Part shown: positions 46,121 through 54,843 of the stretch, piece by piece
How positions within the stretch are numbered: the first letter of the stretch is position 1
Layout: each line of letters begins with the position of its first letter
Assembly: GCA_951812775.1 (NCBI GenBank)
Contig: OX638326.1
Coordinates: 3,887,180 to 3,951,179, forward strand
From: an uncultured Alphaproteobacteria bacterium
Lineage (GTDB): Bacteria; Pseudomonadota; Alphaproteobacteria; MPNO01; UBA2964
Direction: 5' to 3'
DNA length: 64,000 nucleotides
Notes under the pieces: model-generated
Told to the model about the DNA's origin: nothing
Databases searched by the model: none
Seen by the model: only the letters and a program-made list of their open reading frames with translations
Program-made: the position numbers and the translations under genes

Positions 46121-47409
46121 ATGAACGCATCGGTTACACCAACTGCCGAGACGGGACCGGGATCGAACGGGTGGCATGATTACCCGCGCGACTTCCGTTG
46201 ATGGGTTACACCAGCTGCCGAGACGGGACCGGGATCGAACGGGCGGCAAATAGCCGTGATCGGATTGATTGGTGCGGGCCATTTTGTCAGCCATTTCTAT
46301 GTAATATGTCTGGCACCTTTGCTGCCCTCGATGGCCGTCGACCTCATAACGACGAGTTTCTTCCTGGCAGGTGCTGCCCTGCAAATGCCGGCAGGTATGT
46401 TGGTAGATCGTATCGGCGCCAAGCGAGTCCTGTTTGTGGGCATGTTTATATTGTCCGGTGCCATCACACTCACTGGTCTGACGGACTCTTACTGGGCATT
46501 GCTCGCTCTGTTCATGGTCGCAGGTGCCGGGAACTGTGTTTTCCATCCCTGCGACTATGTGATCATGTCCTCATCAATTGAGGAAAGTAAGCTCGGCCGC
46601 GCTTTTAGCATCCACAGTTTTAGTGGTTCCTCAGGATTTTTTGCCGTGCCACTGGTGATGCCGTTCTTGTTAGGTATTACAGATTGGCAAACATCTCTAT
46701 TTATTGTCGGTCTCTGTGGGCTGGGGATTGCTGGCATCATATTGGTTCTTCAGGGTGTTCTGGTTGATACCGCTTCCCGTAAGAAAAAAGAGCCCGGACA
46801 GCTTCGCCGTACCAAGGATGCCCTGCTGACCAAGCGTATTCTCTCTCATTTTGTCTATTTCATTACATCCTCGGCAGCGACGAGCGCCCTGGCCGGAATG
46901 ACAATCGTCGTTTTGGTCGCCCATTATGGGGTAACGGAACAGCTCGCAGGCTATATTTTGCTGGCCTATCTGATCGCCGCTTCTGTAGGTGTCATTGCCG
47001 GGAGTGCCTTGGCAGATAAAACAAAACGTCACGATCTGGTTCTGATTATCACAATGCTGGTTGCGGCTGTTGTGACAGCAATCGCGGCGACCGGTTTGGT
47101 TACATTCTGGGTGTGCGTTTTAATGCTGGTCATTGCTGGCATTACCAAAGGCGTTGTCGCGCCGTCGCGCCGTCGCGTGATCTGATGGTGCGCAATGATG
47201 CGCCGCCCGCTTTGCTGGGCGGCGTTGTGGCCTTTGTGACCATCGGATTCACCATTGGCAATGGAACGGCCCCGGCGATTGCAGAATGGCTGGTCGATTT
47301 GGGGTCACCTCCCAATGTGTTCTGGTTTGCTGCCGTAACGTCCTTGGCCGCAATCGCCTGTGTCCTGGTGGCGCGTCAGGACCGGCCGGGCCCGGTTGAT
47401 CAAAATTAA
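46121..47409 (+). pseudogene. MFS transporter, broken by duplications and a deletion
   Basis: Original start is probably ATG 46121 (MNASVTPTAETGPGSNG). A 72-bp imperfect tandem duplication (copies from 46132 and 46204) inserts a TGA at 46199. The frame then continues IAVIGLIGAGHFVSHFY as in the two MFS paralogues at 52412 and 53617. About 15-20 residues present in those paralogues are missing between SMAVDL and ITTSFFLAG. An 8-bp tandem duplication (GCCGTCGC at 47161-47168 and 47169-47176) then shifts the frame, giving an early stop at 47183. The correct frame continues as DLMVRNDAPPALLGGVV to 47409. Confidence 0.88.
46132..46248. repeat. Imperfect 72-bp-period tandem duplication in the MFS pseudogene
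   Basis: Two 45-base copies (46132-46176 and 46204-46248) differ at two positions; 27 unrelated bases separate them. Both read VTP-[TA]-AETGPGSNG in the MFS frame, so the segment is duplicated coding sequence. Confidence 0.85.
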
Positions 47410-47482
47410 CAAGTTGAGTTTGTCGATTCGATGAAGTCTGCAGTATCTAACTATCACCGCTTGGCGTTGGAAGCAGGCTCGG

Positions 47483-48394
47483 ATGGATTCCTATTACATG
47501 AATAACGTCGATATTCCCTGGCGCCGGGCTGTTATGTCAGTAGATCAGTTCTCAAGAGCGGATATTGACGAGATTTTCGCGCTGGCGGCGCGTCTTGCGG
47601 TTGGGCGGACAATGCCTTTGACCGGGAAATCTATCGTTAATCTGTTTTACGAGCCTTCAACCCGGACATCCTCCAGCTTTTATGCTGCGATGACCCGCCT
47701 CGGCGGCAGTGTTATTCCGATTAATGAGGTCAATTACTCGTCCGTGACCAAAGGCGAGTCACTCGAAGATACGATCCGTACCCTTGAATGCTATGCCGAT
47801 GCGCTGGTGCTACGACATTACGATGAAGATGCGACGGAACGCACGGTATCGGTTGCATCGGTGCCGATTATCAATGCCGGCAATGGCGCTGGCGAACATC
47901 CCACGCAAGCGCTGCTTGATCTTTACACAATCTCGAAAGAACGCGGCGGCATTGATGGGCTGACAATTACCCTGATGGGCGATCTCAAACACGGCCGGAC
48001 GGTTCATAGCCTGGTCAAATTGCTGCGAATGTATGACGTAAAACTGAACTTTGTGTCGCCCCAGGAGCTCAATATGCCCGCTCCATATGTTGCGAGTAGC
48101 GATAAACAGTATGAGGACCTCGACCCGATCATTGAGGACACAGACATCCTCTATGTCACCCGGGTCCAGCGAGAAAGACTGGCGGATACGAACGTGATCG
48201 ATTTTTCCTATGCGGTGACGCGGGAAGATATGGACCGTGCCAAAACGAATATGGTGCTGATGCATCCATTGCCGCGTGTCGGTGAAATCCCCCCTGAGCT
48301 GGATTCTGATCCGCGGGCCGCCTATTTCCGCCAGATGAAATACGGGCTGCATGTCAGAATGGCGCTGCTGGTCTCGATGATCGGGCGCGATTGA
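47483..48394 (+). CDS. pyrB: Aspartate carbamoyltransferase, catalytic chain
   Basis: First committed step of pyrimidine synthesis; 303 residues. Carbamoyl-phosphate site FYEPSTRTSSSF, the mobile-loop SVTKGESLEDT, HPTQALLDLYTI, the GDLKHGRTVHSL block that separates it from ornithine transcarbamylase, and HPLPRVGEI are all present. No pyrI or dihydroorotase-like pyrC is next to it, unlike many alphaproteobacteria where pyrB precedes pyrC. A hydrolase gene follows 16 bases later. Confidence 0.94.
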   Translation: MDSYYMNNVDIPWRRAVMSVDQFSRADIDEIFALAARLAVGRTMPLTGKSIVNLFYEPSTRTSSSFYAAMTRLGGSVIPINEVNYSSVTKGESLEDTIRTLECYADALVLRHYDEDATERTVSVASVPIINAGNGAGEHPTQALLDLYTISKERGGIDGLTITLMGDLKHGRTVHSLVKLLRMYDVKLNFVSPQELNMPAPYVASSDKQYEDLDPIIEDTDILYVTRVQRERLADTNVIDFSYAVTREDMDRAKTNMVLMHPLPRVGEIPPELDSDPRAAYFRQMKYGLHVRMALLVSMIGRD

Positions 48395-48410
48395 TCCCGT
48401 CGCCTCAGCG

Positions 48411-49199
48411 ATGAAACTTCATTTCAACGATTTTGATAAGGGCCCTCATACCGGGCCTGCCATTGTCGTGTTGCACGGTCTTTTTGGGTCGGGACGAAAT
48501 TGGGCGAGCTTCGCCAAACAATTCTCAACAGCACATCGTGTTTTGACGGTTGATCTTCGTAATCACGGTTCGTCGCCGTGGGACGATGAGATGACCTATC
48601 TGGCGATGGCCAATGATGTGATTGAGATGATCGAAGAGGAAGGGCTGGAGAAACCGGTTTTGCTTGGCCATTCGATGGGTGGCAAGGTCGCGATGACGGC
48701 GGCCTTAACGCAGCCGAAAGCTGTCGCGGGCCTGATCCTCGCTGATATCGCGCCGGTCCACTACACCCACAGCCACGCCTACCTTGTCGACCTCCTGCAA
48801 GCACTAGATATCAAAAACTATACACGTCGCGCGGAGGCTGATGCTGATCTCGCGAAGTCGATTGAGGACTCAACACTTCGCGGCTTTTTGCTGCACAACC
48901 TTTTATTTGAAGAAGACGGCCCTCGTTGGCAGATCAATCTGGATGTCATCCCGCCGAATATGGCCGGGCTGATGAAGTTTCCCTATGACGCCGGAAGTCG
49001 ACAATTCGATGGCCCTTGCTTAGTCATCTCGGGCGCAAAATCAGACTTTGTTTTGCCGGAATATCATGACGTGGTGCGGTTGTTTTTCCCGTCAGTGGAT
49101 ATTTATTCTATCCAAGAGGCTGGCCATTGGGTCCACGCCCAAAAGCCGGAAGAGTTTGCCGGATACGTGTCAGACTTTTTGGCAAAGCTCTCCCCATAG
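48411..49199 (+). CDS. Alpha/beta hydrolase (YbfF-like esterase)
   Basis: Protein of 262 residues with LHGLFGSGRNW (oxyanion region), nucleophile elbow GHSMGGKVAMT with its serine, and the catalytic histidine in QEAGHWVHAQKPEEF. Similar to YbfF-type short-chain acyl esterases. It follows pyrB by 16 bases, so the two are likely cotranscribed. The physiological substrate is unknown. Confidence 0.9.
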   Translation: MKLHFNDFDKGPHTGPAIVVLHGLFGSGRNWASFAKQFSTAHRVLTVDLRNHGSSPWDDEMTYLAMANDVIEMIEEEGLEKPVLLGHSMGGKVAMTAALTQPKAVAGLILADIAPVHYTHSHAYLVDLLQALDIKNYTRRAEADADLAKSIEDSTLRGFLLHNLLFEEDGPRWQINLDVIPPNMAGLMKFPYDAGSRQFDGPCLVISGAKSDFVLPEYHDVVRLFFPSVDIYSIQEAGHWVHAQKPEEFAGYVSDFLAKLSP

Positions 49200-49227
49200 A
49201 AAAAGGGCCGCCCCATAGGGACGGCCC
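49199..49227 (-). terminator. Terminator between convergent genes, strongest on the minus strand
   Basis: GGGCCG (49205-49210) and CGGCCC (49222-49227) extend to a longer GC stem with one mismatch. On the minus strand it is followed by TTTTTC, so it serves the binding-protein gene ending at 49251. It may also act on the hydrolase transcript. Confidence 0.75.
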
Positions 49228-49250
49228 AATCTCAAATCAATCGGTAAAGC

Positions 49251-50291
49251 TTAGGAGCTTTTGCCAAAGATGATTTTGCGAACTTTAGAAATAACTTCAG
49301 GTGAAGTTTCTTTCATCGCTTTGTTGACGATGCCTTGGACCGTCTTGCCATCGCTGGCAATCAGACGCAGACGTTTGCGATTAAGTTCTTTCGCGAAGTC
49401 TTTGTCCTTGTTCATGGCGCTATAGGCCGCACGCATCGTCTTGATGACGTCGCCCTTTACCCCAGGAGGCATGGCAAGGCCACGGCCCAAAGGACCAGCA
49501 GACGCGAGGAAGTTGACCAAAGGCTTCTGTTCAGCCGATACGATGTCGTTCAGCATCGGGACGTCAGGCAGAGCCGGATCCTTGAACACGCCAACCTGGA
49601 CAATGGCTTTGGCAAAAGGCTTTTTACCAGTGAACCAATGCGGGACTTTTGAATCCCAGGCGAGCCAGTTAAAGGCGGCCATCTGGGCTTCACCCTGCTC
49701 CATCGCGAGGATGGAACGTGAAGAACCCTTGTAACCGGTAACCATACGGCCTTTTAGACCCAGCAGACCCATGACCAGTTTCGGTGTCAGGTAGCCGCTG
49801 GAGAATTTACCGCTGGTGGCACCGATAACAGCGATATTCTTCATGTCGTTAACGCTATTTACGCCGGTGTCAGTACGAGTGACCAGGATGATATTGGTCT
49901 GGTTGCTTGAACCAAGATAGTTAAACTCGTTCGCCTTGTACTTCATCTTCTTCGGACGAAGCAGCTGGTTGATAACGATGTTGTCGAGCGGCACAACCAT
50001 GTTGAGGCCGTTCTTTGCCATGACGTTGTATGTGTAGTTCATGGCTTTGGCACCACCGGCACCCGGCATGTGCTGCAGGATAACGGTCGGTTTACCAGGA
50101 ATGTGTTTACCAATATGGCGAGAGAAGGTGTGACCATACTTATCGTATGTACCACCGGGGCCATAAGGAATGACGATCTTCATCGTCTTGCCTTTAAAAT
50201 GAGACGCGTCCGCCGCAATTACTGGGGTGGCGCCGAGACCCAAAGCCGCAACGGCTGCGAGGGGAAGGGCCTTTTTCATCACTGAATACAT
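49251..50291 (-). CDS. Tripartite tricarboxylate-type (Bug/TctC) substrate-binding protein
   Basis: Start ATG 50291 is chosen by GGGAGGAAAC just before it; the ATG at 50303 overlaps that site. Product of 346 residues with a signal peptide (LPLAAVAALGLGATPVIAA), then the Bug-fold pattern (IVIPYGPGGTYDKYG, VILQHMPGAGGAKAMNY and VIGATSGKFSSGYLTP). Binds small carboxylates in the periplasm. No TctA/TctB membrane genes are in the window, so it is an orphan receptor here. The adjacent genes suggest a catabolic context. Confidence 0.9.
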   Translation of the reverse strand: MYSVMKKALPLAAVAALGLGATPVIAADASHFKGKTMKIVIPYGPGGTYDKYGHTFSRHIGKHIPGKPTVILQHMPGAGGAKAMNYTYNVMAKNGLNMVVPLDNIVINQLLRPKKMKYKANEFNYLGSSNQTNIILVTRTDTGVNSVNDMKNIAVIGATSGKFSSGYLTPKLVMGLLGLKGRMVTGYKGSSRSILAMEQGEAQMAAFNWLAWDSKVPHWFTGKKPFAKAIVQVGVFKDPALPDVPMLNDIVSAEQKPLVNFLASAGPLGRGLAMPPGVKGDVIKTMRAAYSAMNKDKDFAKELNRKRLRLIASDGKTVQGIVNKAMKETSPEVISKVRKIIFGKSS

Positions 50292-50421
50292 GTTTCCTCC
50301 CATGGGAAATTAATTAACAGCATATAAACCTAGCCACCGAAATGCGGCCAAATTCAGGCACGCACAATAGTTATGGCGACCTGTGAGGGCAAGCGCAGAA
50401 ATGTCACGATATGTTTATGGG

Positions 50422-50811
50422 TTAAGTTATTACAGCTATTGCGTTTATTTCGACCAAAAGCTCGGGGCGATTCAGGGCAGCAGCGGTAATTAAAGTGGAT
50501 GCAGGGTAATCGGGGTCGTCAAAAAACTCTTTCCGCAGTTCCACAAAACGCGTGTTGTTGGCGACATCGGTCAGGAAGATCGTCATCGTGACGATATCAG
50601 CCAGTTTGCCCCCCGCCTCCTGCAACGTCGCATTGAGCTTTCGGAAGATGCAGCGTACCTGCCCATCAAAGTCGCCGGCGAGGGAATTGCCATCTTCATC
50701 TTCCCAGGCAAGGTGGCCGGCAAGCCAGACGGTTTTGCCCCCCTCGGTGATGACAGCGGGGGAATAGGAACGGGACCGCTGATAGGCCGATGAAATATTG
50801 GTGCGTTTCAT
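50422..50811 (-). CDS. RidA-family protein
   Basis: Protein of 129 residues of the RidA/YjgF/Rut C superfamily: YSPAVITEGGKTVWLAGHLA, VTMTIFLTDVANNTRF and PASTLITAAALNRPELLVEI (in part). Such proteins hydrolyse reactive enamine/imine intermediates or act in specific pathways. The arginine common in deaminating members (RP) is replaced by NRPELLVE context, close to the usual form. It is 9 bases downstream of the VOC gene on the same strand. Confidence 0.9.
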   Translation of the reverse strand: MKRTNISSAYQRSRSYSPAVITEGGKTVWLAGHLAWEDEDGNSLAGDFDGQVRCIFRKLNATLQEAGGKLADIVTMTIFLTDVANNTRFVELRKEFFDDPDYPASTLITAAALNRPELLVEINAIAVIT

Positions 50812-50820
50812 GATTTATGT

Positions 50821-51207
50821 TTAGCGCTTGGCGCCATCCCATCCGTGGGTCGAGATATCAAAGACGATGCCATTAGGGTCACGGAATTTGACTTCGGCAT
50901 TTTTGGTGTCTTCAGGGCCGGGGTGATATTCACCACCATGCTCTTCGATTTCAGAAATAGCGGTATCGGCGTCATCGACCCAAAATCCAAAATGATGCAC
51001 GCCGACAAAATCCTTGCCGCGCTCATCGCCGGCATCTTCCTGGGTTTGAAATTGAAGGAGGGTCAAATTCATTACGCCATCGGTGAGTCGCGTTGCGACA
51101 CGCGATTCAGAAACACGTTCCAGACCAAACGTGTCTTCGTAGAATTTCGCTGCGGCATCTTTGTCCGGCACCGAGATTGCGATATGTCTGAGTTGACCTT
51201 TTGCCAT
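50821..51207 (-). CDS. VOC-family (glyoxalase/dioxygenase fold) protein
   Basis: 128 residues with paired beta-alpha-beta modules: GQLRHIAISVPDKDAAAKFY at the N-terminus (metal His in RHIAI) and VHHFGFWVDDADTA, then VKFRDPNGIVFDIS near the end. Candidate metal ligands are a His in the first module, a His in the second, and a C-terminal Asp/Glu. The reaction is not assignable. Confidence 0.88.
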   Translation of the reverse strand: MAKGQLRHIAISVPDKDAAAKFYEDTFGLERVSESRVATRLTDGVMNLTLLQFQTQEDAGDERGKDFVGVHHFGFWVDDADTAISEIEEHGGEYHPGPEDTKNAEVKFRDPNGIVFDISTHGWDGAKR

Positions 51208-51272
51208 AGCTGCCTCCTATGTGTGACGTGCCAATCGTGCCGTCTGGAGCGCATTGACGCAACTGCCTGACA

Positions 51273-52196
51273 TTAACAGTCATTGGCGGGTTTGCGAATT
51301 TCAGATCCAACGAAATGCTCATACCAGCGCACCCATTCGATGCTTTGCTTATCGCTGGTGTCGCCAATCCAACTATTCGCGGATTCATAAAGCTGAAAAC
51401 CGAGTGCGCTAAACGGGACCGGGGTTTGTGTGATGCGGGCAAGTTCCATCGCGATTTTGTAATCCTTGAATTTTATATCCCAGGCAAATCCACCACCAAA
51501 TTTTCGCGAGATGACATGTTCTTTCATATTGCGTTTGGTCGATGAATTCATGCCGGTCGATTCATTGATGACATCGCACATCACTTCAGGATCGAGGCCA
51601 AATCTTGTGCCAATCATCAGCGCCTCCGCAGCGGCGACTGTATTGAGGCCGCTTAGAAGATTGTTAAGCGTCTTGAGTGCGTGGCCTGAACCAACTTTGC
51701 CAGTACGGAAAATATGGCCTGCCATGGGCTCAAGAACGGGTAGGCATCGTTCTACATCTTCATCGCCCCCGCCAATCATCAATGTAAGTGTGCCTGCATC
51801 AGCACCCCGCGTGCCACCGGATACCGGGGCATCGATCATATCTACGCCCTTCGCGGCCAACGCTTCGGAAAGCTCGACCGTCATCCATGGCTGTGACGAA
51901 CTCATATCGATCAAGATGTCGCCTTCGGAGAATCCTGCCACCAAACCGTTCTCACCGAGTGCACATAGATTTACGTCGGGCCCGGCAGGCAACATTGTAA
52001 TGACAGCGTCTGCTGCTTTGGCGACGGCCGCGGCGGACTCTTCGACAATGATGTTGTTGTGTGAGCGCGCGAGCGACTTGGACGCTTCATCATTGAGGTC
52101 AAAAATATGGATGGGAATACCGGTCGCCGCGATGTGCGGCACCATCCGCGCACCCATATTGCCAATGCCAATAAACCCAAGTGTTTTAATAGTCAT
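51273..52196 (-). CDS. 3-hydroxyisobutyrate dehydrogenase-like NAD(P)-dependent enzyme
   Basis: 307 residues: Rossmann start LGFIGIGNMGARMVPHI, substrate loop DAPVSGGTRGADAGTLTLMI and catalytic lysine in GSGHALKTLNNLL. This superfamily includes 3-hydroxyisobutyrate dehydrogenase, tartronate semialdehyde reductase and glyoxylate reductase; I cannot choose between them. Together with the VOC and RidA genes it forms a minus-strand series. It is divergent from the MFS pair, with 215 bases between. Confidence 0.9.
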   Translation of the reverse strand: MTIKTLGFIGIGNMGARMVPHIAATGIPIHIFDLNDEASKSLARSHNNIIVEESAAAVAKAADAVITMLPAGPDVNLCALGENGLVAGFSEGDILIDMSSSQPWMTVELSEALAAKGVDMIDAPVSGGTRGADAGTLTLMIGGGDEDVERCLPVLEPMAGHIFRTGKVGSGHALKTLNNLLSGLNTVAAAEALMIGTRFGLDPEVMCDVINESTGMNSSTKRNMKEHVISRKFGGGFAWDIKFKDYKIAMELARITQTPVPFSALGFQLYESANSWIGDTSDKQSIEWVRWYEHFVGSEIRKPANDC

Positions 52197-52411
52197 TTTT
52201 GATCTCCTTGCCGCTGAAAAGGTTGTCGCCTGAAACTGACATTGGTGAAGGCACGGAATGTTCGATTAATTCATACCGACACCATATCCCGAAAATTGAT
52301 AGGGATAAATTGTCACCGCCGTTGTCACAAATCGGTTAACCGCCTAATTTAGAGCGTTGCGGCGTTGCCGCCTTATCTCAAACCGATCATTAATCAGACC
52401 GGGAGTCCTTA

Positions 52412-53620
52412 ATGGAAGCTGTCGCTGGCTTTCCAAGACGCGAAGTGCAGGCCATTGGGCTGATTGGCTTTGCCCATATGCTTAGCCATCTTTACTGGCT
52501 GGCCCTGGCACCACTCGCCCCGTCGATGATTGACGAGATGCAGATCACCGCCGTCGATTGGGGATTGGCGCTTGGCGCGTTTTCGGTGACGACCGGTATC
52601 TTTCAGACGCCGATGGGGTTGCTGGTAGAACGCGTTGGTGGCCGACGGGTTCTGATTGGTGGCTTGTTGCTCACGGCGGTATCCGTTTTTGCCATCGGTG
52701 CCATCGCCTCGTCCTATTGGTCTTTGATTATCCTGATGGCCATCGCCGGTATTGGGAATTCCGTCTTTCATCCGGCGGATTACTCACTGCTAAATGCGTC
52801 GATCAGTGAGAAGCGGATTGGACGCGCTTTCTCTCTGCATAATTTCTCGGGGCAAATTGGTTTTATTGTCGGTCCAATCCTTACCGTTGCCCTCGAACCG
52901 TTCCTGGGGTGGCGAGGTGCGATTATGGTCCTCGGTGTAATCGGCATGATCATGACGGTGTTGCTGATTATTTATGGCGGCACCGCGATCATCGAAGGGA
53001 ACAAGGTCAAAAAGCAGTCTCCTATTTTGGATAGCCTCCGTGATCTGGTGACCTCAAAACCCGTGATGCTGTTTTTCATATTTTATGTGTGTTCATCGTT
53101 GGGCAATTTTGGCGTGACCCAGTTTTCAGTCCTGGCCTTCCAGCCGATGTATGGACTTGAAAAGGTGGCGGTCGTCGTCGCGCTAACGGCCTATCAGATC
53201 GGGACGCTGATACTGATTATTCCCGGCGGCATGCTGGCGGATAAGGTTGAACGGTATGACATCATCATGCTGGCCGGATTTGGTGTCGCCGCGGCGTCGA
53301 CTTATCTTGTGGGAACCGGCGTCATGCCGTTCTGGCTGGTCGTCGGCACTCTATGCCTTGCAGGGGTGATGCGGGGAGGCGTCAATGCGACGCGAGATGT
53401 TGCCGTAAGGCGGGTCATCGAACATCTGCCCGTGGGGACAGTCTTCGCCTTTGTCAGTACAGGCTTTACTGTTGGTCAGGCCTTTGGCGGCGCGATCTAC
53501 GGCTATTTGTTTGATAACTTTCCGCCAAATTATATTTTTTATGTTTCGGCGCTGTTTATGATGATCGGCGCATCGACTGTGCTGCTGAATAAGGGCACCC
53601 GCAAGGCGAGCCCCTCATGA
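52412..53620 (+). CDS. MFS transporter, first of a coupled pair
   Basis: 402 residues with about 12 membrane segments. The N-terminal IGLIGFAHMLSHLYWLALAPL, MGLLVERVGGRRVLIGG (loop 2-3 motif) and GNSVFHPADYSLLN are shared with the next gene and with the broken copy at 46121. A permease of the major facilitator type, possibly for a small carboxylate, but the substrate is unknown. The stop overlaps the next start by 4 bases (ATGA). Confidence 0.92.
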   Translation: MEAVAGFPRREVQAIGLIGFAHMLSHLYWLALAPLAPSMIDEMQITAVDWGLALGAFSVTTGIFQTPMGLLVERVGGRRVLIGGLLLTAVSVFAIGAIASSYWSLIILMAIAGIGNSVFHPADYSLLNASISEKRIGRAFSLHNFSGQIGFIVGPILTVALEPFLGWRGAIMVLGVIGMIMTVLLIIYGGTAIIEGNKVKKQSPILDSLRDLVTSKPVMLFFIFYVCSSLGNFGVTQFSVLAFQPMYGLEKVAVVVALTAYQIGTLILIIPGGMLADKVERYDIIMLAGFGVAAASTYLVGTGVMPFWLVVGTLCLAGVMRGGVNATRDVAVRRVIEHLPVGTVFAFVSTGFTVGQAFGGAIYGYLFDNFPPNYIFYVSALFMMIGASTVLLNKGTRKASPS

Positions 53621-54843
53621 CTACCGTTGCATCATCGACGCTTGAGCCGCGCGAGCATGGCGCGATCTGGCTCATTGGGGCGGCGCATTTTGTCAGCCAC
53701 TTTTATCATCTTGCCTTGCCGCCGCTGTACCTGCTGGTGACGAAGGATTTGGGGCTGACCTGGGTTCAGGTCGGGATTCCGATGATCCTCTACTTTGTGG
53801 CCACGGCAATTGTCCAAGTGCCCATCGGATTGCTGGTCGATAAGGTCGGTGCCCGGCTGGTTCTTGTCGTCGGGCTTGTCTTGATGGGGCTTGCTCTTGT
53901 CGTCGCTGGCATGGTGCCAAATTATTATGTGCTGTCGGCGACGTTCTTTGTGGCGGGAATTGGTAATGCCGTGTTTCATCCTGCCGACTTTTCTATTCTG
54001 TCGGCCAGCATCCGCGAAAGCCATCTTGGTCGGGCCTTTGCCTATCACAGCTTTGGCGGGTCCATCGGATATGCCTGTGCCCCGTTTGCCATGGTGTTGC
54101 TCGGCAATCAGTATGGCTGGCAGAACGCATTGATCTTTGCCGGCATATTAGGGGTCGTGATGGGCGGTATCATCGCCGTTTTTGGAGCTTCTCTGCGGGA
54201 TTATTCCGGAGAAGCCGCTGGCAAGGAAAAATCGTCGGATGAAAAGAAAGAACCCGCCAGTTGGCGGGTTATGTTGACCCGACCGATGCTGCTGTTCTTT
54301 TTGTTTTATGTTGTTACTTCGGCGTCGGGCACAGGAATGACAGCCTACACCATTCCGGCTTTGCCACTGGTTTATGACGGGGTTTCGACTGAACTCGCTG
54401 GTACACTCCTGACCTGTTTTCTGATCGCCGCAATCGTTGGTGCTATTCCCGGTGGCTGGCTGGCGGATTGGGCCAGGCTGGAATATCTGGTTGTCGTCGC
54501 CTGTTTTCTGACGATGGCGCTCTGCATTGTGTTGATCGGGTCGGGGACGCTGACCCTTTGGCTTCTATTTGGGATCATGATCGTCGCCGGGTTTATGCGC
54601 GGACTTTACAACGCCTCACGGGATGTTCTTGTGCGCCGGGCCTCACCATCGAGCAGCGTTGGCACCGCTTTCGGGTTCATCACATTGGGCTATACGCTGG
54701 GGCAGGGAGGTACGCCGATCTTGTATGGTTGGCTGATGGATAACGGAATGGGCAGCGGTGTATTCTATTTCTCTGCCGGTGCAGCGCTTCTCGCGATGTT
54801 TATCGTGATGATCCCGGGGCAGGGTCAGAAGCCCGCTGACTAG
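53617..54843 (+). CDS. MFS transporter, second of a coupled pair
   Basis: 408 residues, 12 membrane segments, related to the preceding gene (IWLIGAAHFVSHFYHLALPPL, PIGLLVDKVGARLVLV and GNAVFHPADFSILS). Begins with the overlapping ATG of the ATGA junction, so its translation depends on the first. Both are intact. A pair of distinct permeases in one transcript could transport different compounds of the same pathway, or form a heteromeric unit; the latter is speculative. Confidence 0.92.
   Translation: MTTVASSTLEPREHGAIWLIGAAHFVSHFYHLALPPLYLLVTKDLGLTWVQVGIPMILYFVATAIVQVPIGLLVDKVGARLVLVVGLVLMGLALVVAGMVPNYYVLSATFFVAGIGNAVFHPADFSILSASIRESHLGRAFAYHSFGGSIGYACAPFAMVLLGNQYGWQNALIFAGILGVVMGGIIAVFGASLRDYSGEAAGKEKSSDEKKEPASWRVMLTRPMLLFFLFYVVTSASGTGMTAYTIPALPLVYDGVSTELAGTLLTCFLIAAIVGAIPGGWLADWARLEYLVVVACFLTMALCIVLIGSGTLTLWLLFGIMIVAGFMRGLYNASRDVLVRRASPSSSVGTAFGFITLGYTLGQGGTPILYGWLMDNGMGSGVFYFSAGAALLAMFIVMIPGQGQKPAD

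Noticed and set aside
46132-46248. tRNA-like or CRISPR-like repeats (GGGACCGGGATCGAAC)
   Set aside because: No T-stem or acceptor can be paired, and no cas genes are nearby. In the MFS frame both copies encode the same residues, so a coding duplication explains them better.
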